Assembly: GCA_031277215.1 (NCBI GenBank)
Contig: JAITMR010000021.1
Location: forward strand, 1 to 49,938
Source: Burkholderiales bacterium
GTDB taxonomy: Bacteria > Pseudomonadota > Gammaproteobacteria > Burkholderiales > Casimicrobiaceae
DNA: 49,938 bases
Direction: 5' to 3'
Part shown: positions 1-7,445 of the stretch, piece after piece
Layout of the letters: each line of letters opens with the position of its first letter
Position numbering within the stretch: position 1 is the stretch's first letter
The notes under the pieces: model-generated
What the model saw: the letters and a program-made list of their open reading frames with translations, nothing else
What the model was told of the DNA's origin: nothing
Databases searched by the model: none
Program-made: the position numbers and the translations under genes

Positions 1-292
1 ATAGATTCCCCCGGCTAAAGCCGGGGTTCTTACCGTTACAGCTCCATGCGGAGCTGACCTGAATCCTGCTTTCCTTGATGCTCCACATAGCGTTTAATAA
101 CCTCCTCATCTACGCCTACGCTCTTCTCAAATACACCTCTAAAGCAGGATTCAGGATCCGTCGGCGGTATTTACACACCCATACAACGTGGTATTTAAGG
201 CTGTACACACCGTGTGCGCTTTTCGTGACTTCCATGCCTCAATATACCGCCTCCGGGCTCATTCACCCACGGCTAAAGCCGTGGTGCTCTGT
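1..292 (-). mobile_element. Internally deleted IS200/IS605-family element (non-autonomous)
   Basis: Two small palindromes with the same TAAA loop bound this segment: CCCCGGC-TAAA-GCCGGGG at 9-26 and CCACGGC-TAAA-GCCGTGG at 267-284. Subterminal hairpins of this kind are the end signals recognised by Y1 (HUH) transposases of the IS200/IS605 family. Between them, on the minus strand, lie the two ends of a tnpA gene with the middle missing. The element would depend on a full-length transposase elsewhere for movement. The end next to 292 lies inside a GNAT acetyltransferase gene, so insertion disrupted that gene. The other end reaches the window edge, so its exact boundary is unseen. The hairpins and protein fragments are directly visible; mobility is inferred. 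Confidence 0.78.
36..235 (-). pseudogene. tnpA: tnpA remnant, IS200-type Y1 transposase (internal deletion plus frameshift)
   Basis: Read from the ATG at 235, the minus strand gives about 39 residues including YSLKYHVVWVCKYRRRIL, the typical N-terminus of IS200-type TnpA, then stops at a TAG. In another frame the stretch down to the TAA at 36-38 gives VDEEVIKRYVEHQGKQ, the typical C-terminal helix. The central part, which should carry the HUH metal-binding histidines, is absent. The join lies at a duplicated GCGTAG. A full-length TnpA is about 130-150 residues and only about 64 remain, so the product cannot be active. Confidence 0.8.
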
Positions 293-608
293 CTACGACC
301 GCATGGAAGCCATGCTCAAACACGCCAATCTGCTCGGCACGGCCTGGGACGGCGACCAGCTTGTCGGCCTTGCCCGTGCGGTGACAGACTTTGCTTACTG
401 CTGTTATCTTTCCGATCTTGCGGTGGATGAGGCGTATCAGCGGCGCAGCATCGGCAAGGAATTGATTGCTCTGTTGCAGAAACATATCCATCCCGACGCC
501 AAAATCATTTTGTTGTCTGCGCCACAGGCCGTTGATTATTATCCGCACATCGGTTTTGAACAGCATCTTTCGGCCTGGACACTGTGCGCCGATCAGGCGC
601 TGCGTTGA
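288..608 (+). pseudogene. GNAT-family N-acetyltransferase, 5' truncated
   Basis: From the ATG at 303 the frame reads MEAMLKHANLLGTAWDGDQL, then a GNAT core (LSDLAVDEAYQRRSIGKEL) with a slightly degenerate acetyl-CoA loop: RRSIGKE where the family usually has QxxGxG/A. It ends near YYPHIGFEQ. Intact relatives carry about 40 more N-terminal residues forming the first strand and helices. Here that part is replaced by the IS200-type element, whose palindrome ends at 284. A shortened protein could still start at 303, but it would lack part of the fold. I treat it as a broken gene. The substrate is unknown. Confidence 0.65.
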
Positions 609-957
609 TCAGGGCGCGGAGGCGCGGAGAGAAGAACGACTCTCTTGCAAATGCCACAACCTGACCTTCCCTTCAAGGGGAGAGTTAGGGAGGGGATGGG
701 GTTATAAAAATGACTTTGCTTCGTGTAAGCAAACGCGGCGGACAAACGTCGCTGATGAACGAAAGTTCAAAACCGAACCACCGAGAGTTTGTGGCTCTTC
801 CGTCCTACGCCTCATCAACGCCCTCGCTTATTCACACACCGTGCAAGCTTTCCACCACCCTCTCCCCCGCCCCTCTCCCGCAAGCGGGCGAGGGGAGCGC
901 GCCGCGCCTTTCTCCGCGCCTCCGCGTGAAAATAAAAACTCTTCGCGTGAGAGAAGT
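609..957. repeat. Gene-free stretch of dispersed intergenic repeat modules
   Basis: I see no credible gene here. The stretch holds two low-complexity modules that recur elsewhere. One is a CCTTCAAGGGGAGAG...GGGGATGGGG block near 664-705, similar to 18838-18906. The other is a CCCTCTCCC...GCAAGCGGGCGAGGGG hairpin near 860-897 followed by CTCCGCGCCTCCGCGTGAAA near 912-931, similar to 7399-7440, 21268-21330 and 29101-29180. The repeat runs right up to the rfbD stop codon. Confidence 0.6.
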
Positions 958-1863
958 TTATTCCCGAGCTGTTTCCCGCGCCAGGCACGCCTGAAGCATG
1001 GTTTGCCAGGACGGCAACGCAAGGCCGAATGTTTGCCGCAGTCGCCCGGATGACAGCACGCCATACGCGGGTCGCGTTGCTGGCAATGGATAATCCGTCG
1101 TGGTGATCGGGATCAGTCGGGGGCGTTTGCTGTCGGCAGGCAACGCCGCAAAAATCGCTTGTGCAAAACCAAACCAGCTCGTTTCCCCTGTCGCGGACAA
1201 ATGGTACAACCCGGCGCATTCGTACAAGCGCGTTTTTCCTTGTGCGGCCAGTTTTATCGTGGCTGCTGCCAGCGCTTCGCTGTCGTTGGGCACGCCGATT
1301 TGGTCATCGACAATGCGCAGTTCTTCGCGTTCGTTCGCCAGACGACGCATCGTCAGCAAAAAATTGTGTCCGGTCAGTCCATACACCCAACTCGTTCTCA
1401 GGATGAGTGCGCAAGCGCCCGATTGTTGAATCGCTATTTCTCCGGCGCGTTTGCCAAGGCCGTATTCGTTGAGCGGATGCGTGATGTCGCTTTCGACATA
1501 CGGCGTTCGTTTGCTGCCGTCAAACACATAGTCGGTGGAATAATGAATGAGCGTTGCGTTGCAGCGCTTCGCTTCTTCGGCAAGAATTCCTGGCGCAACG
1601 CCGTTGATGTGTTGTGCCAGTTCGGGTTCTTGTTCGGCACGATCCACCGCTGTGTACGCGGCTGCGTTGATGATGAGATCGGGTGTCATCTCGCGGATCG
1701 TTCGCACAAGCGTTTCCGGTTTCGTCAAATCGACCTGGTCTTGCATCGTCACCTTCAACACCGCTTGCGGAAACGCTTTGGGCAATTGCCGCGCCAGCGC
1801 GCTGCCGATCTGGCCTTCTCCGCCAATCAGCAAAAGGCGCGAGAAGGTTTCTTCTTCGTTCAT
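958..1863 (-). CDS. rfbD: dTDP-4-dehydrorhamnose reductase RfbD (RmlD)
   Basis: Last step of dTDP-L-rhamnose synthesis: NAD(P)H-dependent reduction of dTDP-6-deoxy-L-lyxo-4-hexulose in the cytoplasm, supplying rhamnose for surface polysaccharide. The 301-residue protein is full length for the family. An N-terminal nucleotide-binding loop GGEGQIG (about 14-20) is followed by INAAAYTAVD, STDYVFDG (about 109-116) and the catalytic Y134-x3-K138 in YGLGKRAGE, all typical of extended short-chain dehydrogenases of the RmlD type. Its ATG overlaps the rfbC stop in an ATGA, so translation is probably coupled. It is the last gene of rfbBACD. A dispersed repeat begins directly behind its stop codon, so the native downstream neighbour has probably been lost. 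Confidence 0.96.
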   Translation of the reverse strand: MNEEETFSRLLLIGGEGQIGSALARQLPKAFPQAVLKVTMQDQVDLTKPETLVRTIREMTPDLIINAAAYTAVDRAEQEPELAQHINGVAPGILAEEAKRCNATLIHYSTDYVFDGSKRTPYVESDITHPLNEYGLGKRAGEIAIQQSGACALILRTSWVYGLTGHNFLLTMRRLANEREELRIVDDQIGVPNDSEALAAATIKLAAQGKTRLYECAGLYHLSATGETSWFGFAQAIFAALPADSKRPRLIPITTTDYPLPATRPAYGVLSSGRLRQTFGLALPSWQTMLQACLARETARE

Positions 1864-2402
1864 GGGTAGACCTCGGCGTCTTTCAACAAAACACCGGAAG
1901 CATCTTTCTCTGCGAGAATCGGCGCTTCAGCAAGCCCCCACGCAATCGCCAACGCCGGGTCGTTCCACAACAAGGTGCGTTCGTGTTCGGCGTACCAGTA
2001 ATCGGTTGTTTTATACAAAAATTCGGCAACGTCGGAACGCACAACAAAACCGTGCGCGAATCCGGGCGGAATCCACAGCATTCGTTTGTTTTCCGAAGAC
2101 AGCGTGACGCCGACCCATTGTCCGAACGTCGGGCGGCTGCGACGCAAATCGACGGCAACGTCAAAGACGTCACCGGCAACAACGCGCACCAATTTTCCCT
2201 GCGCGTGTTGAATCTGGTAATGCAGACCGCGCAATACATTTTTTGTTGACCGTGAGTGGTTGTCTTGCACAAAATCAAGATCAAGCCCGGCAGCGGCCAG
2301 CGTTTTACGATTCCAGCTTTCAAAGAAAAAACCCCGTGCATCGGAAAACACACGCGGCTCAAGAATTTTGACCTCGGGAATGGGTGTGTCGATGATGTTC
2401 AT
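1860..2402 (-). CDS. rfbC: dTDP-4-dehydrorhamnose 3,5-epimerase RfbC (RmlC)
   Basis: Epimerises dTDP-4-keto-6-deoxy-D-glucose at C3 and C5. The 180-residue cupin shows the family signature VLRGLHYQ with the catalytic His at about 61, Lys at about 70, the IPPGFAHGF strand, and FLYKTTDYW with the active-site Tyr region. The start chosen is the ATG at 2402 ([16 protein letters not shown]), which forms an ATGA overlap with the rfbA stop. A longer reading to 2435 would only add residues overlapping rfbA. The stop likewise overlaps the rfbD start (ATGA at 1860-1863). The homodimeric enzyme acts between RfbB and RfbD. Confidence 0.96.
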   Translation of the reverse strand: MNIIDTPIPEVKILEPRVFSDARGFFFESWNRKTLAAAGLDLDFVQDNHSRSTKNVLRGLHYQIQHAQGKLVRVVAGDVFDVAVDLRRSRPTFGQWVGVTLSSENKRMLWIPPGFAHGFVVRSDVAEFLYKTTDYWYAEHERTLLWNDPALAIAWGLAEAPILAEKDASGVLLKDAEVYP

Positions 2403-3325
2403 GGTGACGGCTCTCCCGATGACAGGCCGCCCCACACAGGAACGTCGAGCAAACGCAATAAATACTGTCCGTAACTGTTTTTCGCCATGGCGTTTCCAAG
2501 CGCACGCAGTTGCGATTCATCAATCCAGCGCTGGCGGTATGCAATTTCTTCGGGGCACGCGATTTTCAATCCCTGTCGGCGCTCGATGGTTTCGATGTAT
2601 TGCGCGGCCTCAAGCAATGATTCGTGTGTGCCGGTATCAAGCCAGGCCATGCCGCGCCCCATCAATTCGCAGCGCAGATCGCCGCTTTCCAGATAAGCGC
2701 GGTTGACATCGGTGATTTCCAATTCGCCACGCGCTGACGGCTTTAACGTTGCTGCGATGTCACACACCCGCGCATCGTAAAAATACAAGCCGGTGACGGC
2801 GTAGCGCGATTTGGGTGCTTTCGGTTTTTCTTCGAGGCTGATGACTTTGCCTTGTGCGTTGAATTCGGCAACACCGTAGCGCTCCGGATCGGATACCGGA
2901 TACGCAAAAACCGTCGCGCCATCGTGTTGTGCATTGGCGCGTTGCAATTGCGCAGGCAAATCATGGCCGTAAAAAATGTTGTCGCCCAGCACCAGCGCCG
3001 AAGGTTCACCGTCGATAAAATCACGGCCGATAATGAACGCCTGCGCCAGCCCGTCGGGGGAAGGTTGCACGGCATAGGAAAAATTCAATCCCCAGGGGTT
3101 GCCGTCGCCGAGCAATTGCTCGAAGCGCGGCGTGTCTTCCGGCGTCGAGATCAGAAGGATGTCACGAATGCCTGCCAGCATCAGCACCGACAACGGGTAA
3201 TAAATCATCGGTTTATCGTAAACCGGCAAAAGCTGTTTGGAGATGACTCGCGTCACCGGATACAATCGCGTTCCCGAACCCCCGGCGAGAATGATGCCTT
3301 TGCGCATACGTTGTGTAGAAGTCAT
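2399..3325 (-). CDS. rfbA: Glucose-1-phosphate thymidylyltransferase RfbA (RmlA)
   Basis: First committed step of the pathway: dTTP plus glucose-1-phosphate to dTDP-glucose. The 308-residue protein carries the nucleotidyltransferase signature [14 protein letters not shown] (about 10-23), followed by [18 protein letters not shown] and, centrally, [10 protein letters not shown] with the metal-binding Asp, all diagnostic for RmlA. The ATG at 3325 is preceded by AGGA at a good distance. A GTG one codon upstream and an ATG at 3307 are alternatives. It begins 9 bp after the rfbB stop. The C-terminus ends in the ATGA shared with rfbC. Confidence 0.96.
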   Translation of the reverse strand: MTSTQRMRKGIILAGGSGTRLYPVTRVISKQLLPVYDKPMIYYPLSVLMLAGIRDILLISTPEDTPRFEQLLGDGNPWGLNFSYAVQPSPDGLAQAFIIGRDFIDGEPSALVLGDNIFYGHDLPAQLQRANAQHDGATVFAYPVSDPERYGVAEFNAQGKVISLEEKPKAPKSRYAVTGLYFYDARVCDIAATLKPSARGELEITDVNRAYLESGDLRCELMGRGMAWLDTGTHESLLEAAQYIETIERRQGLKIACPEEIAYRQRWIDESQLRALGNAMAKNSYGQYLLRLLDVPVWGGLSSGEPSP

Positions 3326-3334
3326 CACTGTTCC

Positions 3335-4384
3335 TCACTGAGCGTACTGTAAATCAATCCATTGTTGATACGCCTTGCTGGTGACGTTCATCAGCCAGGT
3401 TTCGTTGTCGAGATACCAGCGCACCGTCCGGATCAAACCGCTCTCGAATGTTTCCGCAGGCTGCCAGCCGAGTTCGCGGCGGATTTTGTCGGCGTTGATC
3501 GCATAGCGTCGGTCGTGTCCGGGGCGGTCCTTGACGAAAGTGATTTGCGATGCGATATCGCGTCCCGGTTTTAAAGCGGTCAGCGCACGACACAGCGTAT
3601 GAACCAGGTCGAGGTTTTTCATTTCGGCGTTGCCGCCGATGTTATACACCTCACCGGGAACCCCTTTTTCGAGCACGGTACGAATCGCCGTGCAATGGTC
3701 GCCGACATAAAGCCAGTCGCGCACGTTCTGTCCGTCGCCATACACCGGCAAGGGTTTGCCCGCCAACGCATTGACGATCATCAACGGGATGAGTTTTTCC
3801 GGAAATTGCAGCGGCCCATAGTTGTTTGAGCAGTTGGTGGTCAGCACGGGCAAACCGTAAGTATGGTGATAGGCACGCACCCAGTGATCGGACGATGCCT
3901 TCGATGCGGAGTAAGGGCTGTTCGGCGCATACGGCGTGGTTTCTGAAAACGCCGGGTCGTCCGCACCGAGCGACCCGTACACTTCGTCGGTCGAGACGTG
4001 CAAGAAACGAAACGCTTTCTGTTCGTTTTCAGGCAAGGCGTTCCAGTAGGCTCGCACGGCCTCCAACAAAGTGAACGTGCCGACAACATTGGTTTGAATG
4101 AATTCCGCCGGTCCGTGAATCGAACGATCCACATGGCTTTCCGCCGCAAAATGAATGATGGCGCGTGGTCGGTGTTCGTTCAACAACCGGGCAAGCAATG
4201 CAGCGTCGCCGATGTCGCCTCGCACAAAAACATGGCGTGCATCGTTTTTAAGCGCAGCAAGATTGCCGAGATTGCCGGCATAGGTCAGCTTGTCGAGATT
4301 GAGAACGGGTTCGGCGGACTGCGCCAACCAGTCCAGAACGAAATTCGAGCCGATAAAACCGGCGCCGCCGGTGACGAGGATCAT
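3335..4384 (-). CDS. rfbB: dTDP-glucose 4,6-dehydratase RfbB (RmlB)
   Basis: Converts dTDP-glucose to dTDP-4-keto-6-deoxyglucose using bound NAD+. The 349-residue protein starts [15 protein letters not shown] with the Rossmann loop GGAGFIG (6-12). It has [12 protein letters not shown], the STDEVYGSL segment with active-site Thr-Asp-Glu, and YSASKAS with the catalytic Tyr and Lys, which together identify RmlB. The open frame continues upstream through the opposite strand of the toxin-antitoxin genes, but the family alignment and a GGAA ahead of the ATG put the start at 4384. It is the promoter-proximal gene of rfbBACD. The promoter should lie in 4385-4577, shared with the divergent antitoxin gene. 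Confidence 0.96.
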   Translation of the reverse strand: MILVTGGAGFIGSNFVLDWLAQSAEPVLNLDKLTYAGNLGNLAALKNDARHVFVRGDIGDAALLARLLNEHRPRAIIHFAAESHVDRSIHGPAEFIQTNVVGTFTLLEAVRAYWNALPENEQKAFRFLHVSTDEVYGSLGADDPAFSETTPYAPNSPYSASKASSDHWVRAYHHTYGLPVLTTNCSNNYGPLQFPEKLIPLMIVNALAGKPLPVYGDGQNVRDWLYVGDHCTAIRTVLEKGVPGEVYNIGGNAEMKNLDLVHTLCRALTALKPGRDIASQITFVKDRPGHDRRYAINADKIRRELGWQPAETFESGLIRTVRWYLDNETWLMNVTSKAYQQWIDLQYAQ

Positions 4385-4495
4385 GATGTTTTCCGGGAAG
4401 CAAGAACCGTCATTGTACAGGGTGGCTCTGTACGTGATTCTGGCAAGATCGCACCCACGCAAGCTGAAACCGTCAAGAACGAAAGCATGCGCAGG

Positions 4496-4560
4496 TTCAA
4501 CCTGAAAACCTCCAACTGAAGTTTTCAGGATTATTTGTGCTACCCTGTAGTAACCCTGTA
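4496..4560. promoter_or_regulatory. Operator-like repeats between rfbB and the toxin-antitoxin pair
   Basis: The intergenic region holds an inverted repeat CCTGAAAAC (4501-4509) / GTTTTCAGG (4521-4529). It also holds two direct repeats ACCCTGTA at 4542-4549 and 4553-4560. The direct repeats are spaced 11 bp, about one helical turn, and lie 18 bp ahead of the antitoxin ATG. Direct half-sites on one DNA face are usual for ribbon-helix-helix antitoxins that repress their own operon. The repeats are seen; the operator role is inferred. Confidence 0.45.
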
Positions 4561-4577
4561 ACACATGAGGCCACACC

Positions 4578-4865
4578 ATGAGTGAAGCAACCTTTACTTT
4601 TCGAGTCGATGAAGCCCTGAAAAACGAGTTTTCTGTGGCCGCGAAAGCGCGAGACCGTACCAGTGCGCAACTTTTGCGCGACTTCATGCGCGAGTTTGTA
4701 CAACAACAAAATGCCGCCGAACATGATGCCTGGTTCCGCCGCCAGGTGCAACTGGGTTTGAATGAGGCCAATGCAGGCCACCTGATCCCCGCCGCCGAGG
4801 TCGAAGCCGAAGCCGATGACTGGCGCACAAAAACGCACGAGAAAATGGCTGGCGCCGCATCGTGA
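4578..4865 (+). CDS. Ribbon-helix-helix antitoxin of a type II toxin-antitoxin pair
   Basis: The 95-residue protein begins with a short basic ribbon-helix-helix unit: [20 protein letters not shown] for the strand and first helix, then [15 protein letters not shown] for the second. This resembles CopG/RelB/StbD-like antitoxins that bind operator DNA as dimers. The charged C-terminal half (about 45-95), rich in Glu and Ala, would wrap and neutralise the toxin. The stop overlaps the toxin's GTG (GTGA at 4862-4865), the usual coupling for such pairs. Direct repeats just upstream are a plausible autoregulatory operator. The exact antitoxin subfamily is not certain from reading alone. Confidence 0.8.
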   Translation: MSEATFTFRVDEALKNEFSVAAKARDRTSAQLLRDFMREFVQQQNAAEHDAWFRRQVQLGLNEANAGHLIPAAEVEAEADDWRTKTHEKMAGAAS

Positions 4866-5146
4866 GGCTGGTTTGGACACGTTTGGCGGCGGCTGACAGG
4901 AAAGAAATCCGCGCCTGCATCGCGCAAAGCAATCCTGCTGCTGCGTTGGTTCTTGACCAAACCTTCTCGGAAAAGACCTCGCTGCTCATCGCCCATCCTC
5001 ACCTCGGTCGGCTCGGTCGTGTGACAGGAACCCGGGAATGGGTCGTGCATCAAAATTACATCTTGATTTATGATCTGACCGACGACATGGTGCGCATCCT
5101 TCGTGTCCTGCACGCAGCCAGACAATGGCCGCCTGTTCGAGAATAA
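4862..5146 (+). CDS. RelE/ParE-family toxin
   Basis: The 94-residue protein has the RelE/ParE fold pattern. An N-terminal strand ([20 protein letters not shown]) leads into a two-helix hairpin, then [18 protein letters not shown], and then strands [26 protein letters not shown], the characteristic end of ParE/RelE toxins. Members either cleave ribosome-bound mRNA (RelE) or poison gyrase (ParE). The sequence does not settle which, though the HAARQWPP ending occurs in both. It starts with GTG inside the antitoxin stop (GTGA). The antitoxin-first order and overlap indicate one operon. Confidence 0.85.
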   Translation: MRLVWTRLAAADRKEIRACIAQSNPAAALVLDQTFSEKTSLLIAHPHLGRLGRVTGTREWVVHQNYILIYDLTDDMVRILRVLHAARQWPPVRE

Positions 5147-5211
5147 GAGACTTTTTTCATTAACCATCAACGCTTGCTACTAAGCAGAATCATGAACGGC
5201 ACGTTAATCCA

Positions 5212-6309
5212 ATGAACATTACTCCCTGGTTATTCCGCAATCTCAGAAGGCATCGCGGGCTTTTTCGTCCGATAAGAAGTCTTCTTTCCCGCAACGCTAC
5301 TCTGGATTATTGGTGCCGAAGTTACATTGAGAAGCTGCGGTATAAAAACGTTACCGAAGTTCATGATCTTCCGCCCATCTTTCACTACTGGTCTAACAAA
5401 TATCTTTTGCCAAAACTTCAACATTTTGGAGTTTGCGATCCTGACTCTTTCTTCGTCAAATACCTGCATGAAGCCGCTCTGAACGCTCACAAAGAAGAAG
5501 TGCGGTTTGCCAGCATCGGTTCCGGAAATTGCGATGCGGAAATACGCATCGCCTCATCTTTGCGACATCTCGGCATGAACCGTTTTTCCATTCGTTGCGT
5601 CGATTTAAACCCGGCCATGTTAAAGAGAGGCGAAGAACGCGCAAAACAAAACGAACTTGATAAACACATTGTCACCGAAAAGGCCGATTTCAATTACTGG
5701 CGTCCGCAGCACGATTACGATGCGATCATCGCCAACCAATCTTTGCACCACGTCGTCAATCTGGAAGGGCTTTTTGACGCCGTAAAAACGGCTTTGAGAC
5801 CATCAGGTTTGTTCATCATCTCCGACATGATTGGCCGCAACGGACACCAGCGTTGGCCGGAAGCGCTTGCCATTGTCGAAGCGTTTTGGAATGAATTGCC
5901 GCAAAGTTACCGCTACAGCCAGTTAACAGGCGAACAAGAAGAAACTTTTATCAATAGGGATTGTTCTGTCGATGGATTTGAAGGCATCAGGGCGCAGGAT
6001 ATATTGCCTCTTCTCATGGAGCGCTTTTCTTTTGACTTTTTTCTTGGCTTTTCCAATGTTATTTCTCCGTTCATTGGCCGTTGCTTTGGCCCCAATTTCA
6101 ATGTGGATAATGAATGGGATCGCGCTTTTATAGACCGTGTTCAGGAGCGCGACGAAGACGAGATTTTGTCTGGACGCATCAAACCGACGCAAATGCTGGC
6201 CGTCGTTAACAAACGCGATCAGGGAAAAGAAATTTACTTCAAAAACATGAGCCCGGCTTTTTGTATGCGCGATCCTGACTTCAGGCCGGGTTCTCCGGAA
6301 AAGTCTTAA
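5212..6309 (+). CDS. Class I SAM-dependent methyltransferase of unknown substrate
   Basis: A 365-residue protein with a class I methyltransferase core. Motif I is RFASIGSGNCDAE (about 99-110), the acidic motif II residue is in CVDLNP (about 133-138), and a post-motif stretch IIANQSLHHVV fits small-molecule methyltransferases. The roughly 95 residues before the core and 170 after it (two aromatic-rich helical segments and MLAVVNKRD near the end) are not familiar, so no substrate is proposed. The gene looks more AT-rich than the rfb genes, has no obvious operon partner, and sits between a toxin-antitoxin pair and gene-poor DNA. This suggests acquisition as part of a small islet. Confidence 0.75.
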   Translation: MNITPWLFRNLRRHRGLFRPIRSLLSRNATLDYWCRSYIEKLRYKNVTEVHDLPPIFHYWSNKYLLPKLQHFGVCDPDSFFVKYLHEAALNAHKEEVRFASIGSGNCDAEIRIASSLRHLGMNRFSIRCVDLNPAMLKRGEERAKQNELDKHIVTEKADFNYWRPQHDYDAIIANQSLHHVVNLEGLFDAVKTALRPSGLFIISDMIGRNGHQRWPEALAIVEAFWNELPQSYRYSQLTGEQEETFINRDCSVDGFEGIRAQDILPLLMERFSFDFFLGFSNVISPFIGRCFGPNFNVDNEWDRAFIDRVQERDEDEILSGRIKPTQMLAVVNKRDQGKEIYFKNMSPAFCMRDPDFRPGSPEKS

Positions 6310-6607
6310 TCTTACTGCGCCATAAGAGTGTTGCCATAATTTTCTCTTAATAACTTCTTTCGAAGAAAGATGAGCGCGAGTCAACGGTTTGGTTGATACA
6401 TTGAGCATTTGTCGCGTGGTCTTGGGCACGCGGATTGCCACGCTGGCCTGAAAGGGTATTGCACAGGCTTGTTGCTACCGCTGCCACATAAGCGTGTTGA
6501 ACCGATGGCTGCTCGCCATAGCCATTTCTTGCGTCTTCAAACAACACCATTGGGCAGGTTTGTTGGAGGCAAGGAGAGGCAAACGCAAAGAGCGGGTTAT
6601 CTCCGCA
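6310..6607. other. Intergenic stretch with no recognisable gene
   Basis: Short open frames occur on both strands, for example 6347-6550 on the minus strand, but none shows a family signature, a good ribosome binding site or coding-like composition. The stretch separates two convergent methyltransferase genes. It may contain decayed coding sequence, but I could not identify any parent. Confidence 0.4.
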
Positions 6608-7369
6608 TCACAACGTCCCAACATAAACCCGGGTATCGTATTCAAAATCGACGCGCCCTTGTTGGGCGGTCGCATCAAACAAAGATTTGAGTGCCTGCAA
6701 TATCGGCTCGTGCTTGGGATGTCCGACTTGCGGCACATACGAAGAGGACAACATGCGCCCGCGCAAGCCATCGAAATCCAGTTTTTGCACGTAATGAAAA
6801 TGTCCAATGTGTCGCAATCCCGATGCAAACCAGTTCCGCATGTTGGCATCGTCGCCATAACGTTCGGCCACGGCGCTGTAGTCAACGCCGTACGTTCGCA
6901 GCAGCGTTTCGTAACCACGTAAAAAGTCGCTGCCGTCGAACAGGCGGATGTTCCAGAACAGCGCAATCAACCCATCGGGGCGCACGATGCGAGCGAATTC
7001 ACGGCGCACCCGCTCACGGTCGAACCAGTGAAACGCTTGCGCGGCCATGACCAGATCAACGCTGGCGTCGGGCAATGTCGTCTGTTCTGCGGGCGCTGCA
7101 ACGCTTGAATAATTTGGATAGCCGGACAACCATTTATCGGCAGCTTGACGCATGGCATCGTTCGGTTCGACGGCGATGACCGGATGACCCGCGTCAAGCA
7201 ACAGTTTGGTCGAAATGCCGGTGCCCGCGCCAATGTCGGCGACTTTGGCGCATGTGGGAATCGCGCAGGTTTCGTGCAAAAAGGTGGTCAATTCCGCCGG
7301 ATAACTCGGGCGGTAACGAACGTAATCGGCTACGCGATCGGAAAAACGTTGTGTGGGATTGAGCGCCAT
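6608..7369 (-). CDS. Class I SAM-dependent methyltransferase (methyltransf_11 type)
   Basis: A 253-residue protein beginning MALNPTQRFSDRVADYVRYR and continuing PSYP, a start typical of bacterial relatives of the Tmt1/UbiE-like methyltransferases. Motif I VADIGAGTG lies at about 43-51, motif II acidic VEPN at about 67-70, and the post-motif AQAFHWFD with LIALFWN follows, all hallmarks of this group. The ATG at 7369 is preceded by AGGA at 7 bp. A longer reading to 7423 runs into a dispersed repeat and is rejected. The substrate is unknown. It may be ancestral here, since its composition matches the housekeeping genes. Confidence 0.85.
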   Translation of the reverse strand: MALNPTQRFSDRVADYVRYRPSYPAELTTFLHETCAIPTCAKVADIGAGTGISTKLLLDAGHPVIAVEPNDAMRQAADKWLSGYPNYSSVAAPAEQTTLPDASVDLVMAAQAFHWFDRERVRREFARIVRPDGLIALFWNIRLFDGSDFLRGYETLLRTYGVDYSAVAERYGDDANMRNWFASGLRHIGHFHYVQKLDFDGLRGRMLSSSYVPQVGHPKHEPILQALKSLFDATAQQGRVDFEYDTRVYVGTL

Positions 7370-7398
7370 GAACGTTCCTGAATAAACGTGAAAAAGAC

Positions 7399-7440
7399 CC
7401 TCTCCCCCGCCCCTCTCCCACAAGTGGGCGAGGGGTGTCG
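7399..7440. repeat. Dispersed hairpin repeat (CCCTCTCCC...GGGCGAGGGG)
   Basis: The stretch CCCTCTCCCCCGCCCCTC followed by CCCACAAGTGGGCGAGGGG can fold as a GC-rich hairpin and closely matches the copy near 860-897. Related decayed copies occur near 28138 and 29106. It lies between the methyltransferase start and the ctpA stop. It may act as a weak terminator for ctpA, but that is inference. Confidence 0.5.
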
Positions 7441-7445
7441 GCTTT

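Noticed and set aside
1159-1869. Long plus-strand ORF opposite rfbD
   Set aside because: A shadow frame of a well-supported gene, with no family features of its own.
4385-5170. N-terminal extension of RfbB through an open minus-strand frame
   Set aside because: It is antisense to the toxin-antitoxin genes and lacks family similarity; the ATG at 4384 starts the conserved Rossmann fold.
6347-6550. Minus-strand ORF between the two methyltransferase genes
   Set aside because: No ribosome binding site, no family motif, and composition unlike coding DNA; it may be decayed sequence, but no parent could be named.
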